Source: an uncultured Roseburia sp.
Lineage (GTDB): Bacteria; Bacillota; Clostridia; Lachnospirales; Lachnospiraceae
DNA length: 13,925 nucleotides
Reading direction: 5' to 3'
Assembly: GCA_910587865.1 (NCBI GenBank)
Contig: CAJUNX010000068.1
Coordinates: 1-13,925 of the forward strand
The notes under the pieces were generated by a model. That model had not been told where the DNA came from. It saw nothing but the letters and a program-made list of their open reading frames with translations, and did no database searches. A program made the translations under genes and the position numbers. Below, piece after piece: positions 6,109 through 13,925 of this stretch; the stretch's first letter is position 1; each line of letters begins with the position of its first letter.

Positions 6109-7931
6109 TGGGACTTCTTCAGAAAGCGGTGGAAACCTTTGACTGTCATGCTGCTCTGGCGGGAAAGATCCGGGAAGGGCATGAGCCTTTGGTTCCGGTA
6201 TCGCATCTGCTCACCAGGGCGCAGCTGGAAATCACGGTAAACGCAGCGGGGGAATGCGTGGATGCGCGGGCGGTGGACAAAAGCGAAGAAAAAATCATCA
6301 TCCCGGTCACGGAGGTGTCCGCAGGGAGAACCAGCGCCCCGTGTGCGCATCCGCTGTGTGATCAGCTGGGGTATCTGATGCCCCAGAATGATGTGAAGTA
6401 CGGGATGTATGTGGAGCAGCTGGAGGAATGGGCGTCGTCGGAGGACAGTCACCCGCTGCTGGCACCGATTCTTACCTATGTAAAAAAAGGGATGATCCTG
6501 GCGGATCTGACGATGTATGGCCTGATCACCTGCAGCGCAAACGGGCTGCCGTCGGATGAAAAGATGCTGGTGCGCTGGCGTGTCGCCGGGCTGAAGGAAG
6601 AGATCGAGGCTGCCTGCTGGAAGAACACGGCTCTTTTTGATGCGTTTCGCCGCTGGTATGAAAAAAAGCAGCGGGAGGGCAGGCAGGGCTTCTGCATGAT
6701 TATGGGAGAAGATGCTCCGCTGGCCGGTCAGCATCCGAAAGGGATTATCCCGATCAACGGAAACGCGAAGCTGATTTCAGCTAACGATTCCAATGGATAT
6801 ACCTACAGAGGACGTTTTGCGGAAGACTGGCAGGCGGCGACGGTCAGCTACCGCGCGTCGCAGAAGGCGCACAATGCGCTCCGGTGGCTGGTGTCGGAGC
6901 AGGGAACGCAGGTCGTTTTCGGCGGACGGACGTTTCTCTGCTGGAATCCGCAGGGAAAGGAGATCTGTACGGCCACCGGCGCGTTTCGGAACAAAAAGAC
7001 GGTGCGGGTCATACCGGGCGACTACCGGAAGGAGCTGCGCGAGACGCTGGCCGGATACCGCAGCAGGCTAAAGGAGAAGGACGGAGTCGTGATCGCGGTG
7101 TTTGACGCGGCGACGACGGGACGGCTGGCGCTGACCTATTACAATGAGCTGATGGGATCAGATTTCCTGCAGCGTCTGTACGAGTGGGACAGTCATTGCT
7201 GCTGGCATAACTGGAAGCATGAGATAGAGTCGCCGCTGTTGGTTCAGATTGTAAACTGTGCGTACGGCACGCAGCGCCTGTTAAAAAACGGAAAAGCGGG
7301 AATGCAGGCGGATGATAAAATCTTAAGACAGCAGATGCAGACGCTGGTGGCCTGCCGGGTGGACCGGGCCAGAATACCGTCTGGTCTGAAAAAGGCGCTG
7401 ACAGATCGTGCCTCCAGTCCGGTTTCCTATGAGTACGGTGTCTGGCGGAAACTGGTGTACACGGCCTGTGCGGTGCAGAATAAATACATTTACGATCAGA
7501 AAGGGGAGGATGTTATGTCCTGGGAATTAGACAAACCGGACCGCAGCTTTCAGTTCGGGAGACTGCTGGCAACGATGGAGCGGGCGGAGGCGGATTTTTA
7601 CCGGAAGACGGAGAATGATAAGAACAAATACCGGCAGACGAATGCGATGAAATATATGTCAGTGTTCCGCCAGCGGCCCTGGCATATCTACGAGCAGGTG
7701 AACCGTCAGCTGAACCTGGCGTATTTAAATAGAATCGAATCGTGGCAGAAACGACGCTATGAGAAGACAAAGGGGGAGATCGTGGAGATCCTTCGCTCTT
7801 TCCCGGAGGAAGAGCTGAATCAGCCGCTGGAGGATATCTATCTGATGGGATATGACTGCCAGCGTAACGAATTTTTCAAGTCAAAGGAAGAAAAAGAGGA
7901 GGAGAAGAAGTATGAGCGTACTGAAGAATAA
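6108..7931 (+). CDS. cas8c: Cas8c (Csd1), large subunit of the type I-C effector complex
   Basis: The 607-residue product begins MGLLQKAVETFDCHAALAGK and continues with the Csd1-like segment PLVPVSHLLTRAQLEITVNA near residues 27-46. Cas8c recognises the PAM and helps recruit Cas3. Family identity rests on this N-terminus, the length (usual range about 570-640) and the position between cas5c and cas7. The ATG at 6108 overlaps the cas5c stop in TGATG, with GGGGAGGTG at 6094-6102 as ribosome site; the upstream in-frame codon at 6009 is not credible. The C-terminal 138 residues are probably also made separately from an internal start (see Cas11c at 7515). The tail FFKSKEEKEEEKKYERTEE is highly charged. 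Confidence 0.95.
   Translation: MGLLQKAVETFDCHAALAGKIREGHEPLVPVSHLLTRAQLEITVNAAGECVDARAVDKSEEKIIIPVTEVSAGRTSAPCAHPLCDQLGYLMPQNDVKYGMYVEQLEEWASSEDSHPLLAPILTYVKKGMILADLTMYGLITCSANGLPSDEKMLVRWRVAGLKEEIEAACWKNTALFDAFRRWYEKKQREGRQGFCMIMGEDAPLAGQHPKGIIPINGNAKLISANDSNGYTYRGRFAEDWQAATVSYRASQKAHNALRWLVSEQGTQVVFGGRTFLCWNPQGKEICTATGAFRNKKTVRVIPGDYRKELRETLAGYRSRLKEKDGVVIAVFDAATTGRLALTYYNELMGSDFLQRLYEWDSHCCWHNWKHEIESPLLVQIVNCAYGTQRLLKNGKAGMQADDKILRQQMQTLVACRVDRARIPSGLKKALTDRASSPVSYEYGVWRKLVYTACAVQNKYIYDQKGEDVMSWELDKPDRSFQFGRLLATMERAEADFYRKTENDKNKYRQTNAMKYMSVFRQRPWHIYEQVNRQLNLAYLNRIESWQKRRYEKTKGEIVEILRSFPEEELNQPLEDIYLMGYDCQRNEFFKSKEEKEEEKKYERTEE
7515..7931 (+). CDS. cas11c: Cas11c small subunit translated from an internal start within cas8c
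   Basis: Inside cas8c, in the same frame, GGGGAGG at 7503-7509 stands 5 nt before ATG 7515 (residue M470 of Cas8c). The 138-residue product starts MSWELDKPDRSFQFGRLLAT followed by MERAEADFY and is predicted mostly helical. Type I-C systems are known to make the small subunit Cas11c from such an internal site, and the L-D-x4-F-x-x-GRLLA pattern fits that product. Two copies normally line the belly of the effector complex and stabilise the target and displaced strands. The ribosome site is as strong as those of the annotated cas genes. An ATG at 7510 is out of frame and is not used. Expression is inferred, not shown. Confidence 0.8.
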   Translation: MSWELDKPDRSFQFGRLLATMERAEADFYRKTENDKNKYRQTNAMKYMSVFRQRPWHIYEQVNRQLNLAYLNRIESWQKRRYEKTKGEIVEILRSFPEEELNQPLEDIYLMGYDCQRNEFFKSKEEKEEEKKYERTEE

Positions 7932-8757
7932 GATTGATTTTGTGGTGCTGGTTTCGGTAAATATGGCAAATGCAAACGGGGATCCCTTAAACGGAAACCG
8001 TCCGCGCACGGACTATAACGGGTTTGGGGAGATGTCGGACGTCTGTATCAAACGGAAGATCCGCAACCGGATGCTGGATCTGGGACAGCCTGTTTTTGTG
8101 CAGTCAGAGGATCGGAGCGTGGATGAGTTCAAAAGCTTAAGCGACCGCGCCACATCGGTGTTAAAAGGAATCAAGGATAGAGATACCTATGCGAAAAAAG
8201 CCTGCGAGACCTGGATGGACGTGCGTACCTTCGGTCAGGTATTTGCATTTAGGGTAGCAGAAAAAAGCGGCGTATCGGTCGGGGTTCGCGGTCCGGTATC
8301 GATCCATCAGGCGGTCAGCGTCTCGCCGGTCGAGGTGGAGTCGCTGCAGATCACGAAGAGCATAAGCAATGAACCGAATGAGAAACGGGGATCGGACACC
8401 ATGGGAATGAAGCATTTCGTGCGGTTCGGTCTTTATAAGATCAAGGGTTCCATCAACGTGCAGTTAGCGGAGAAGACCGGTTTTACGGAGGAGGACGCGG
8501 AGGTTGTGAAAGAATGCCTGCGGACGCTGTTTGTCAACGATGCGTCGTCGGCCCGTCCGGACGGATCCATGGAGGTGGTAAAGCTGTTCTGGTGGCAGCA
8601 CGGCTGTAAGGACGGGCAGTATTCCTCCGCTCAGGTGCACCGCAGCGTGAAGATTACGGAGAAGGACAAAAAAGAAATACCGACGTGTGCAGATGATTAT
8701 GTGATTACCGTAGAGCCGTTAGAGGGATTAGAGCCGGAGGTGATGGATGGCATATGA
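7912..8757 (+). CDS. cas7: Cas7c (Csd2), backbone subunit of the type I-C effector complex
   Basis: This 281-residue protein polymerises along the spacer part of the crRNA, and its thumb flips out every sixth base, the property that explains the mismatch pattern of the guide upstream of cas3. It begins MSVLKNKIDFVVLVSVNMAN, with the Csd2 motif NANGDP at 20-25, then RPRTDYNGFGEMSDVCIKRK. HHLH-like clusters are replaced here by MGMKHFVRFGLYKIKGSI in the middle, which fits the family. Length is typical. The start ATG 7912 overlaps the last 20 nt of cas8c and is preceded by AGAGGAGGAG; the upstream in-frame codon at 7852 lies deep within cas8c and is rejected. Confidence 0.95.
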   Translation: MSVLKNKIDFVVLVSVNMANANGDPLNGNRPRTDYNGFGEMSDVCIKRKIRNRMLDLGQPVFVQSEDRSVDEFKSLSDRATSVLKGIKDRDTYAKKACETWMDVRTFGQVFAFRVAEKSGVSVGVRGPVSIHQAVSVSPVEVESLQITKSISNEPNEKRGSDTMGMKHFVRFGLYKIKGSINVQLAEKTGFTEEDAEVVKECLRTLFVNDASSARPDGSMEVVKLFWWQHGCKDGQYSSAQVHRSVKITEKDKKEIPTCADDYVITVEPLEGLEPEVMDGI

Positions 8758-9409
8758 GGAATCGGAATATCTGCAGCTTTCCGGGCTGCAGCATTTCCGC
8801 TTCTGCCGCAGGCAGTGGGCGCTGATTCATATCGAGCAGCAGTGGGCGGAAAATCTGCGCACGGTGGAAGGAGAAATTTTGCATGAACGTGCACATGACG
8901 CGGGACTTCGGGAAAAGCGGGGCGAGCTTCTGATCACCAGGGATATGCGGGTGGCGTCCGGGACACTCGGGATTTCCGGAGCCTGCGACGTGCTCGAATT
9001 TCACCGGTCAGAAAGCGGGATCCCTCTGCCCGGCCAGGAAGGTCTCTGGCAGCCGTTTCCCGTGGAGTATAAGCGGGGCAGCCCAAAGGAGCACACTGCC
9101 GATGCACTTCAGCTGTGCGCACAGGCGATGTGTCTGGAGGAAATGCTCTGCTGCGACATTCCGCAGGGGGCGTTGTATTACGGGGAGATCCGCAGGCGGG
9201 AAACCGTGGATCTCTCCGCAGAGCTCCGGCGTGAGGTGACGGACTGCCTGAGGGAGATGCACGGGTATTACCGGCGCGGTTACACGCCAAAGGTGAAACC
9301 GCAGAAAGCCTGCAATGCCTGTTCCTTAAAGGAGCTGTGTCTGCCGAAGCTGATGCGCGCAAAGTCTGTGAAAGCTTATATACAGGAACGACTGGAGGAA
9401 TCCGTATGA
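8747..9409 (+). CDS. cas4: Cas4 RecB-like nuclease with iron-sulfur cluster
   Basis: Cas4 trims prespacers and checks their PAM before Cas1-Cas2 inserts them. The 220-residue protein carries the four cluster cysteines C20 (FRFCRRQW), C189, C192 and C198 (CNACSLKELC). RecB-family nuclease residues are H46 (EILHERAHD), D81 (GACDVLEF), E107 and K109 (PVEYKRG), with Q122 in the following helix ADALQLCAQAMCLEEML. The ATG at 8747 follows GGAGGTG (8736-8742) by four bases and overlaps the end of cas7 by 11 nt. Its presence between cas7 and cas1 is the standard I-C order and implies PAM-selective spacer uptake. Confidence 0.96.
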   Translation: MAYEESEYLQLSGLQHFRFCRRQWALIHIEQQWAENLRTVEGEILHERAHDAGLREKRGELLITRDMRVASGTLGISGACDVLEFHRSESGIPLPGQEGLWQPFPVEYKRGSPKEHTADALQLCAQAMCLEEMLCCDIPQGALYYGEIRRRETVDLSAELRREVTDCLREMHGYYRRGYTPKVKPQKACNACSLKELCLPKLMRAKSVKAYIQERLEESV

Positions 9410-10437
9410 GACATCTGCTGAATACACTGTTTGTGACCTCCGAAGACGCATACCTAAGCCTGGACGGTGAAAATGTGGTGGTCAGCCGCGAAAAAAAGGA
9501 GGCGGGGAGATTCCCGTTGCACAATTTGTCCGGAATCATCAGCTTTTCCTATGCAGGCGCTACGCCCGCGCTGATGGGAGCCTGCGCAAAACGCGATGTG
9601 GCACTCACATTCTGTACGCCACGGGGGAAGTTTTTGGCCCGTACGGCCGGAATTGAGGGCGGAAATGTCCTCCTGCGGCGGACACAGTACCGCGTGGCAG
9701 ATGATGACGCGCGAAGCTGCGGAATAGCAAAAAATATGATTATGGGAAAATTATATAATTCGCGCTGGAGCATAGAGCGCACGCGCAGAGATCATAAACT
9801 GCGCATCGACGATGAAAAATTCAGTCATGCATCCGAAACGATTCACGGGCTGATTGCGGATGTGGTTCGTACAGAGACGACAGATTCACTGCGCGGACTG
9901 GAAGGGGTGGGGGCCGCCGTTTATTTTGACGTATTTGACGACATGATCCTGCGCGACAAGGAGCATTTTTCGTTTCGTGACAGAAACCGCAGACCGCCGC
10001 GCGACAACGTGAATGCCCTGCTTTCTTTTGCGTACAGCCTGCTGGCAAATGACTGCGCGTCTGCCCTGGAGAGTGTGGGGCTTGACTCTTATGTGGGATT
10101 TTTACATCGCGACCGGCCGGGCAGAACCTCCCTGGCGCTCGATCTCATGGAGGAGCTTCGCCCATGCATTGCGGATCGTTTTGTGCTGACCTTAATCAAT
10201 AATAAAATGATACAGGCAGATGAGTTTTTCCAGTCAGAGGATGGGGCAGTGCGGATGAAGGACGAGGCACGGAAGAAATTTCTGCAATCCTGGCAGAAAA
10301 GAAAGCAGGATACCATCACACATCCGTATCTCGAAGAAAAAATTCCGTGGGGACTGGCGCCCTATATGCAGGCCCTTCTGCTGGCGCGCCATCTGCGCGG
10401 GGATCTGGAGGAGTACCCGCCATTCCTGTGGAAATAA
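9406..10437 (+). CDS. cas1: Cas1 integrase of the adaptation module
   Basis: Cas1 catalyses the transesterifications that insert a new spacer at the leader-proximal repeat. The 343-residue product begins MRHLLNTLFVTSEDAYLSLD, typical of I-C Cas1. The metal-binding catalytic set is E166 (LRGLEGVGA), H234 (GFLHRDRPGR) and the acidic residues D246 and E249 in SLALDLMEELRP. Length is the family norm, with no sign of damage. The ATG at 9406 overlaps the cas4 stop in ATGA, with GGAGGA at 9394-9399 as ribosome site. Acts as a dimer of dimers with Cas2, probably with Cas4. Confidence 0.97.
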   Translation: MRHLLNTLFVTSEDAYLSLDGENVVVSREKKEAGRFPLHNLSGIISFSYAGATPALMGACAKRDVALTFCTPRGKFLARTAGIEGGNVLLRRTQYRVADDDARSCGIAKNMIMGKLYNSRWSIERTRRDHKLRIDDEKFSHASETIHGLIADVVRTETTDSLRGLEGVGAAVYFDVFDDMILRDKEHFSFRDRNRRPPRDNVNALLSFAYSLLANDCASALESVGLDSYVGFLHRDRPGRTSLALDLMEELRPCIADRFVLTLINNKMIQADEFFQSEDGAVRMKDEARKKFLQSWQKRKQDTITHPYLEEKIPWGLAPYMQALLLARHLRGDLEEYPPFLWK

Positions 10438-10527
10438 ACCGCAGTGCAAAGTCGCCAGTGAAACAGAGGGATATCATAGGATCGGTTTTGTCTGTGGATT
10501 GCAGCCTGGGAGGTGGAAGAGAGACAT

Positions 10528-10818
10528 ATGATGGTTTTGATTACATATGACGTCAACACACAGGACACGTCGGGGAGAAAACGTCTCCGAAAGATCGCAA
10601 AGCAGTGTGTCAATTATGGTCAGCGTGTGCAGAACTCTGTTTTTGAGTGCGTGCTGGATGCAGCTCAGTGCCGGCAGCTCCAGCAGATTCTGCTTGAAAT
10701 CATGGACGAGAGAAAGGACAGCCTGAGATTTTATTATCTCGGAAATCAGTATCAGAATAAGGTGGAGCATTTTGGCATTAAGGAATCGTATGATGTAGAA
10801 GACGTTCTGATGATTTAG
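10528..10818 (+). CDS. cas2: Cas2 adaptation protein
   Basis: The 96-residue ferredoxin-fold protein begins MMVLITYDVNTQDTSGRKRL, with the conserved D8 at the end of the first strand, and contains NSVFECVLDAAQCRQL and LRFYYLGNQYQNKVEHFG. Cas2 bridges two Cas1 dimers and measures spacer length. ATG codons at 10528 and 10531 are possible starts; the best ribosome match, GGGAGG at 10508-10513, is rather far, while GGAAGAGAG lies closer. Unlike the upstream genes, cas2 is separated from cas1 by 90 nt. The array leader follows directly, so spacer acquisition genes and integration site are adjacent. Confidence 0.95.
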   Translation: MMVLITYDVNTQDTSGRKRLRKIAKQCVNYGQRVQNSVFECVLDAAQCRQLQQILLEIMDERKDSLRFYYLGNQYQNKVEHFGIKESYDVEDVLMI

Positions 10819-11224
10819 TAACTGTCTGGAATGAAATCGATCCGATGACGTGGGATAAGGATTTGCCTGAAAAAAGAAACCTGCAGACGCGACACAGCGT
10901 CAGGAGTTCGGACAGAGCCAAAATCCCGACGGATGGCAGTATTTTGGATAAGGCAGGTATTCTTTTATATCGGGATATTCTGATCAGTATACGGCATTTT
11001 GGCAGATTGAAAGGGATAGATCTTTCATAACAGATTCTTGTCCGGTGCGAAGCGGAAGCTGCCATGATATTCCTGGGAGGTTCGCACCTGAAATCAGAGA
11101 TAAAATGTACTGATTCTCAGGTAGTACAGGAGTAAAAATAAAGTTTTGGAAAGTTTATACAAGTTTTTTGATATGATTTGTATAAGATGCATAAGTCTGC
11201 AGAAATTTTTTGTGGACTTTTGCT
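10819..11224 (+). promoter_or_regulatory. CRISPR leader region
   Basis: The 406 nt between cas2 and the first repeat contain no credible gene. An inverted repeat GGTGCGAA (11044-11051) / TTCGCACC (11081-11088) with a 29-nt loop lies in the middle. The last 120 nt are AT-rich and contain TTATACAA (11155-11162) / TTGTATAA (11178-11185), plus possible array promoters: TTGATA (11168-11173) with CATAAG (11190-11195), or TATAAG at 11181-11186. Position upstream of the array, on the cas2 side, and the repeat orientation agree with this being the leader where new spacers enter. Confidence 0.8.
11044..11088. repeat. Inverted repeat in the leader
   Basis: GGTGCGAA and TTCGCACC are perfect 8-bp complements around a 29-nt loop, 137 bp before the first repeat. 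In RNA it would form a hairpin after cas2; in DNA it could be a protein or integration-complex site. I recall similar GTGCGAA/TTCGCAC hairpins ahead of other arrays whose repeats end in GGATTGAAAT, but I cannot verify that here. No T run follows, so it is not a standard terminator. Confidence 0.6.
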
Positions 11225-13925
11225 GGTCTCGCCCCGCGAGGGGCGGGTGGATTGAAATTTCGACTTACTTAAAGAAGATTTTTTCTTTTCCGGTCTCGCC
11301 CCGCGAGGGGCGGGTGGATTGAAATACCTGATGGAAAGCTATCCTATTGACACCTGGATGGGTCTCGCCCCGCGAGGGGCGGGTGGATTGAAATATCAAT
11401 GATAGATGACTCCAAGGTATATGTTGGGGTCTCGCCCCGCGAGGGGCGGGTGGATTGAAATAATGCCCGACATACTGTCTGACAGTAATTTATTGGTCTC
11501 GCCCCGCGAGGGGCGGGTGGATTGAAATTATTGCTCAGTCTTATGTGGGTGCATACGTTTATGGGTCTCGCCCCGCGAGGGGCGGGTGGATTGAAATTTT
11601 ATAGGTTACTCGTAGATTTTGTAATTACCCCCGGTCTCGCCCCGCGAGGGGCGGGTGGATTGAAATTTTGAGAATATTATTAACGCTGTCAAGTCTCTGG
11701 GTCTCGCCCCGCGAGGGGCGGGTGGATTGAAATTGTGCCGCTTCTCTTGTATCTTTCGCAAAATCAGGTCTCGCCCCGCGAGGGGCGGGTGGATTGAAAT
11801 CTTAATCCCCCTTGCTGAAAAGGCACAAGAGGGTGGTCTCGCCCCGCGAGGGGCGGGTGGATTGAAATATCTGCAATATTGCCAAACAAATCGCTATCCA
11901 TCGGTCTCGCCCCGCGAGGGGCGGGTGGATTGAAATCGTTGAAGGCAAGATTTTGAAACGGAATGCTTTAGGTCTCGCCCCGCGAGGGGCGGGTGGATTG
12001 AAATGGGTGTGGTGATCGGTGCTGCATATGCGGAAAATGGGTCTCGCCCCGCGAGGGGCGGGTGGATTGAAATATCCGTATGGGAGAACTTATCGGCGTG
12101 AACCTGATGGTCTCGCCCCGCGAGGGGCGGGTGGATTGAAATACCTAATAACCAGATGGTCGCCACGCTCTTTCAGGGTCTCGCCCCGCGAGGGGCGGGT
12201 GGATTGAAATGCTGATACGGAGTATAGCTGTGACCAGCGCAAAGGTCTCGCCCCGCGAGGGGCGGGTGGATTGAAATCCTGATTGGAGAGAGGCTTTAAA
12301 ACGATATAATGGGTCTCGCCCCGCGAGGGGCGGGTGGATTGAAATACAGTCCTGATCTGTATGACTGTTATGATACGTGGTCTCGCCCCGCGAGGGGCGG
12401 GTGGATTGAAATGAGACCGGTACAAGCGGACATTGACAATTTAATGGTCTCGCCCCGCGAGGGGCGGGTGGATTGAAATAACCTGCTCCATCATCTCCCT
12501 CTCCTTTCATTAAGGTCTCGCCCCGCGAGGGGCGGGTGGATTGAAATTTTCAGGCAGTTGTATAACTGCGTTAAATCCGGCGGTCTCGCCCCGCGAGGGG
12601 CGGGTGGATTGAAATATTTTTTTGGTGTTTTTTTGTGGAAATGTGATAGGTCTCGCCCCGCGAGGGGCGGGTGGATTGAAATAATAGTAGTCACATAGAG
12701 TTTTTGTATCTTCCGTGGTCTCGCCCCGCGAGGGGCGGGTGGATTGAAATCCCAATCTTCTGCCAACATATCAGCCTGGGAAGCAGGTCTCGCCCCGCGA
12801 GGGGCGGGTGGATTGAAATTGAAAGCGGAAGGGGAAAGCGATATGGAAAATAGGGTCTCGCCCCGCGAGGGGCGGGTGGATTGAAATTCCAGCGTGACCA
12901 GCGGGATTATCTCAAAGGCGAGGTCTCGCCCCGCGAGGGGCGGGTGGATTGAAATCCATTTGTGCATTACTGGATTTCCGCAATTTGGGGTCTCGCCCCG
13001 CGAGGGGCGGGTGGATTGAAATACCTAATAACCAGATGGTCGCCACGCTCTTTCAGGGTCTCGCCCCGCGAGGGGCGGGTGGATTGAAATCCAATCGGAA
13101 ATATGTGGATTGTATACCTGCCTTGGTCTCGCCCCGCGAGGGGCGGGTGGATTGAAATATCTGATGTGGCTTTGCATCGCTCGACAACATTGGTCTCGCC
13201 CCGCGAGGGGCGGGTGGATTGAAATTTTATTCATAACACACCTCAAATCTGAAATTCAGGTCTCGCCCCGCGAGGGGCGGGTGGATTGAAATGGAGTGTC
13301 CATTGAATTTCTGATGGGAACAGAAGAGGTCTCGCCCCGCGAGGGGCGGGTGGATTGAAATAACGCTAGGGATGCCATGTGTGTGTACTTTGATTGGTCT
13401 CGCCCCGCGAGGGGCGGGTGGATTGAAATGTTATCGTAAAGCGAGAAGGACTTAACCTTGACGGTCTCGCCCCGCGAGGGGCGGGTGGATTGAAATATTG
13501 AGGAACGCAAGATAAAGGTGGTTATTGGCTGGTCTCGCCCCGCGAGGGGCGGGTGGATTGAAATTCATCATACTGGGCTTTATTAGGGTTGTCCAAGTGG
13601 TCTCGCCCCGCGAGGGGCGGGTGGATTGAAATACGGACGGGATGGAAATCACGATTGACGGATACACGGTCTCGCCCCGCGAGGGGCGGGTGGATTGAAA
13701 TAAGTGATGCGTACAGATCAGATACGCTCCTAGAGGTCTCGCCCCGCGAGGGGCGGGTGGATTGAAATTGTTGGTAAAATCATATCACAATCAGGAGGAT
13801 GAGGTCTCGCCCCGCGAGGGGCGGGTGGATTGAAATTGACGATGTGATATGCACAAGGTCGCTCGAGTCGGGTCTCGCCCCGCGAGGGGCGGGTGGATTG
13901 AAATAAGTGATGCGTACAGATCAGA
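11225..13925 (+). CRISPR. Type I-C CRISPR array, 40 repeats, truncated by the window end
   Basis: Forty identical repeats begin at 11225 and recur every 67-69 bp, the last at 13871; 39 spacers are complete (about 33-35 nt) and the 40th is cut after 21 nt at the window edge. Each repeat reads GGT, stem arm CTCGCCCC minus nothing overlapping (GT then CTCGCCCC), loop GCGA, arm GGGGCGGG, handle TGGATTGAAAT. The stem has eight pairs including one G-U. The family core is 33 nt, but the base before it is G in every unit, so the conserved unit is 34 nt. No repeat is degenerate, so the distal end of the array is not reached. Spacer 14 (12143-12176) equals spacer 27 (13023-13056), and spacer 37 (13702-13734) begins like spacer 40 (13905 on). 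No spacer matches another place in the window. Confidence 0.99.

Noticed and set aside
10494..10501. GTGGATTG in the cas1-cas2 gap, resembling the handle
   Set aside because: Only 8 nt match, the AAAT end is missing and there is no stem, so it was not called as a second repeat mimic.
10824..10837. TGGAATGAAAT just after cas2, 10 of 11 identical to the repeat handle
   Set aside because: No complementary stem precedes it and the following bases do not match any promoter in the window, so it is probably chance; it lacks the features that make the element at 2687 convincing.
10845..11030. 61-codon open frame between cas2 and the array
   Set aside because: No ribosome site or motif, and it overlaps the leader; considered non-coding.
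11727..13667. Open frames on both strands through the CRISPR array with repeated peptides such as ISIHPPLAGRD or SPREGRVD
   Set aside because: They are translations of the repeat itself, which lacks stop codons in several frames; they are not genes.

Overview
The window holds a complete type I-C (Dvulg-type) CRISPR-Cas locus with the start of a long CRISPR array, preceded by about 2.6 kb of unrelated and partly decayed genes. Strong AGGAGG-type ribosome sites, a GTG and a TTG start, I-C Cas proteins, a soluble CheW-like protein and XRE-regulator remnants point to a Firmicute, most likely a gut-type Clostridium or Lachnospiraceae relative. This is inferred from style and not from a marker gene. 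The cas operon looks clearly more GC-rich than the first 2 kb.

Layout. 1-262 (minus): N-terminal part of a response regulator. 459-713: decayed composite of XRE-type regulators behind a perfect palindrome. 831-1430: hexapeptide-repeat sugar O-acetyltransferase. 1431-2078: no convincing gene, but a good hairpin terminator and a promoter. 2079-2618: CheW-like protein with a charged C-terminal tail. 2619-2913: regulatory region of the cas operon. 2914-10818: cas3, cas5c, cas8c (with an internal Cas11c start), cas7, cas4, cas1 and cas2, all on the plus strand and mostly overlapping. 10819-11224: leader. 11225 to the window end: 40 identical repeats with 39 complete spacers; the array runs off the edge.

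Main discovery. The cas3 upstream region carries a solitary CRISPR-repeat mimic (2687-2718). Its 3' 13 nt, including the 11-nt Cas5c handle, match the array repeat exactly, while its 8-bp stem has a completely different but fully compensated sequence. The 17 nt that follow (2719-2735) match the cas3 promoter (2872-2888) at every position except 6 and 12, and the match ends with a mismatch at 18. Positions 6, 12 and 18 are those that type I effectors flip out and do not read. The target overlaps the -10 element and predicted start of the cas operon. This looks like a CRISPR-like guide RNA (CreR/crlRNA type) that sends the Cas5c-Cas8c-Cas7 complex to its own promoter, so that the operon is repressed when effector is plentiful and released when crRNAs run short or an anti-CRISPR disables the complex.

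How the genes work together. Cas4-Cas1-Cas2 select and insert spacers at the leader end. Cas5c cuts the array transcript at the stem base, leaving UGGAUUGAAAU handles. Cas5c, Cas7, Cas8c and Cas11c form the surveillance complex, and Cas3 degrades the target. The repeat mimic feeds the same machinery back onto the operon's only clear promoter. Two spacers occur twice within the visible array, showing internal rearrangement.
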